Shown here piece by piece: positions 13,334 through 14,772 of a stretch of DNA of 14,772 nucleotides. The notes beneath the pieces are model-generated. The model did not search any database. It saw nothing but the letters and a program-made list of their open reading frames with translations, and was not told the DNA's origin. The stretch is from Devosia sp. GTDB lineage: Bacteria; Pseudomonadota; Alphaproteobacteria; Rhizobiales; Devosiaceae. The DNA lies in assembly GCA_016793415.1 (NCBI GenBank), contig JAEUMC010000871.1, positions 1 to 14,772 on the forward strand, in the 5' to 3' direction. A program made the translations under genes and the position numbers. Numbering within the stretch: the first letter of the stretch is position 1; the number at the start of each line of letters is the position of its first letter.

Positions 13334-14772
13334 ATGGCCACCCGAATTCTCACTCTGATTGCCTTCCTGCTCGCTGGTGCTCTCGCCCCCCTGCCCGTCC
13401 TGGCGCAGGACGACTTTGCCGCAGAGGTCAATGCGCTCGGTCCGGGCAGCTTCGCCGACCGCACCAAGGCCATGGATGCCCTCGTCGCCACCGGCGACGA
13501 ACGCGTGCCTCCCGTGCTGCAGGCGCTGAGCGACGGCAACCTCTACATCCGCGAATCCGACGGCAAGGTGGTGATCGCCGGCAAGGCCACAGGCGGCCTG
13601 GCGCTGACCGATCCGGTCGATGGCGCCGATCTCGGCACGCTGCCGAGCGGGGATCTCGAAAAGATCAAGACCAACAACGGCCTGCGCGGCAAGATCCGCA
13701 CCGCCATCGGCAAGATGACGCTCTTGAGTCCGGATCAGCCGGTGCGCCTTGCCGCAGCGCAGAGCGTGCTGAAGAACGCCGACCCGGCCATGCTCGAGCT
13801 CCTCGATCAGGCGATCGCCGCCGAAAGCGACCCCGGCATCAAAGGCACCATGCAGATGGCGCGCGCCGTGATCGTATTGAAGACCGATGCCTCGATCGAG
13901 GAAAAGCGCGCCGCCATCGAGCTCGTCGCCGCCCAGAACAATCGCGCGGCTCAAACGGTGCTGCGCAATACGCTCGACACCGCGCCCGACGAACTCAAGC
14001 CGACCATCGAGGCCGGCATCGACTCGATCGGCCGCACCCTCGCGGTGTGGGATGTCGGACAGAACCTGCTGTACGGCATTTCGCTGAGCTCGGTGCTGCT
14101 GCTCGCTGCCATCGGCCTCGCCATCACCTTCGGCGTGATGGGCGTCATCAACATGGCGCATGGCGAGATGGTGATGCTGGGCGCTTACACCACCTACGTC
14201 ACGCAGCTGGTGATCCAGTCGGTGGCGCCGGGGCTGATGGAATATTCCCTCGCCTTCGCCGTCCCGGCCGCCTTTCTCATCACCGCGCTGATCGGCATCG
14301 GCATCGAGCGCGGCATCATCCGCTGGCTCTATGGCCGGCCGCTCGAAACGCTGCTCGCGACCTGGGGGCTGTCGCTGGTGCTGCAGCAGCTGGTGCGCAC
14401 CATTTTCGGGCCGACCAACAAGCTGGTGCAGCCTCCCAACTGGATGAGCGGCACGTTCGAATTGTGGAACCTGAGCTTCACCTGGAACCGGCTCTGGATC
14501 ATCGTCTTCGCCATCGCGGTGTTCATCGCGCTGCAGATCATCCTCAACCGCACGCCGCTCGGCCTGCAGATGCGTGCAGTGACGCAGAACCGCCGCATGG
14601 CCTCGGCCATGGGCATCCGCACCCCATTCGTCGATGCGATGACCTTCGGGCTCGGCTCGGGCATTGCCGGCATGGCAGGGGTGGCGCTGAGCCAGATCGA
14701 CAACGTCTCGCCCAACCTCGGCCAGGGCTACATCATCGACAGCTTCATGGTGGTGGTCTTCGGCGGCGTCGG
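13334..14772 (+). CDS. urtB: Urea ABC transporter permease UrtB (partial, runs off right edge)
   Basis: 479 codons are visible and the frame is open to the window end. Residues 1-24 are a signal peptide (MATRILTLIA..., cleavage near VLAQDD). Residues about 28-235 form the periplasmic, helical repeat-like extension that distinguishes UrtB from ordinary LivH permeases. From about residue 244 the LivH-type membrane domain begins (LLYGISLSSVLLLAAIGLAI) with the conserved GVMGVINMAHGEMVMLGAY. The coupling-region sequence around LGLQMRAVTQNRRMASAMG is also present. It would pair with UrtC to form the urea channel. UrtB is usually around 530 aa, so some tens of residues are missing. ATG 13334 fits the signal peptide; only a weak AGAG lies ahead, so coupling to urtA translation is possible. 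Confidence 0.93.
   Translation, partial: MATRILTLIAFLLAGALAPLPVLAQDDFAAEVNALGPGSFADRTKAMDALVATGDERVPPVLQALSDGNLYIRESDGKVVIAGKATGGLALTDPVDGADLGTLPSGDLEKIKTNNGLRGKIRTAIGKMTLLSPDQPVRLAAAQSVLKNADPAMLELLDQAIAAESDPGIKGTMQMARAVIVLKTDASIEEKRAAIELVAAQNNRAAQTVLRNTLDTAPDELKPTIEAGIDSIGRTLAVWDVGQNLLYGISLSSVLLLAAIGLAITFGVMGVINMAHGEMVMLGAYTTYVTQLVIQSVAPGLMEYSLAFAVPAAFLITALIGIGIERGIIRWLYGRPLETLLATWGLSLVLQQLVRTIFGPTNKLVQPPNWMSGTFELWNLSFTWNRLWIIVFAIAVFIALQIILNRTPLGLQMRAVTQNRRMASAMGIRTPFVDAMTFGLGSGIAGMAGVALSQIDNVSPNLGQGYIIDSFMVVVFGGV

Overview
The window is GC-rich, with dense genes, strong third-position GC and Shine-Dalgarno starts. The urea ABC transporter genes (urtA, urtB), the GlxA-type regulator and the style of intergenic palindromes suggest an alphaproteobacterium of the Hyphomicrobiales (Devosia-like). 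That placement is inferred from gene content and composition, not from a marker gene.

Layout, left to right. The first 41 bases are the tail of an upstream gene, followed by an intergenic palindromic element. A translationally coupled pair comes next: a cysteine hydrolase of the isochorismatase family (286-846) and a GlxA-family regulator with DJ-1/PfpI and AraC domains (843-1835). A small ankyrin-repeat protein follows (1989-2642). Then comes an RND efflux pair: periplasmic adaptor (2819-4039, TTG start) and inner-membrane pump (4188-7322). A second copy of the palindromic element sits between these two genes. The convergent gap 7323-7680 holds a nested double palindrome and a minus-strand terminator.

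The most unusual part is 7681-10754: two minus-strand genes for exported proteins that I cannot assign to any known family. Both have a signal peptide, a Gly/Asp/Asn/Leu-rich low-complexity body, and a related C-terminal domain of about 95-100 residues with two cysteines, ending in GGQL-x-VY-x-aromatic-stop. The larger one (673 aa) carries long arrays of GLLGDLDIG-GDD and GLLGGLDIGDGILNGED units, then nine PGG triplets. Both genes have a CGTAT-N3/4-ATACG inverted repeat about 170 bp upstream of the start codon, followed about 30 bp later by GCGTAAT. This suggests shared regulation.

A stretch of 1,184 bp without a convincing gene (10755-11938) follows. It contains promoter-like palindromes, two strong minus-strand terminator-like hairpins, and a near-consensus sigma-54 promoter (11881-11896) directly upstream of urtA. 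The window ends with urtA (11939-13252), a strong intercistronic hairpin, and urtB running off the right edge. The sigma-54 promoter fits nitrogen-controlled urea uptake. No transposase, CRISPR array, rRNA or tRNA was seen.
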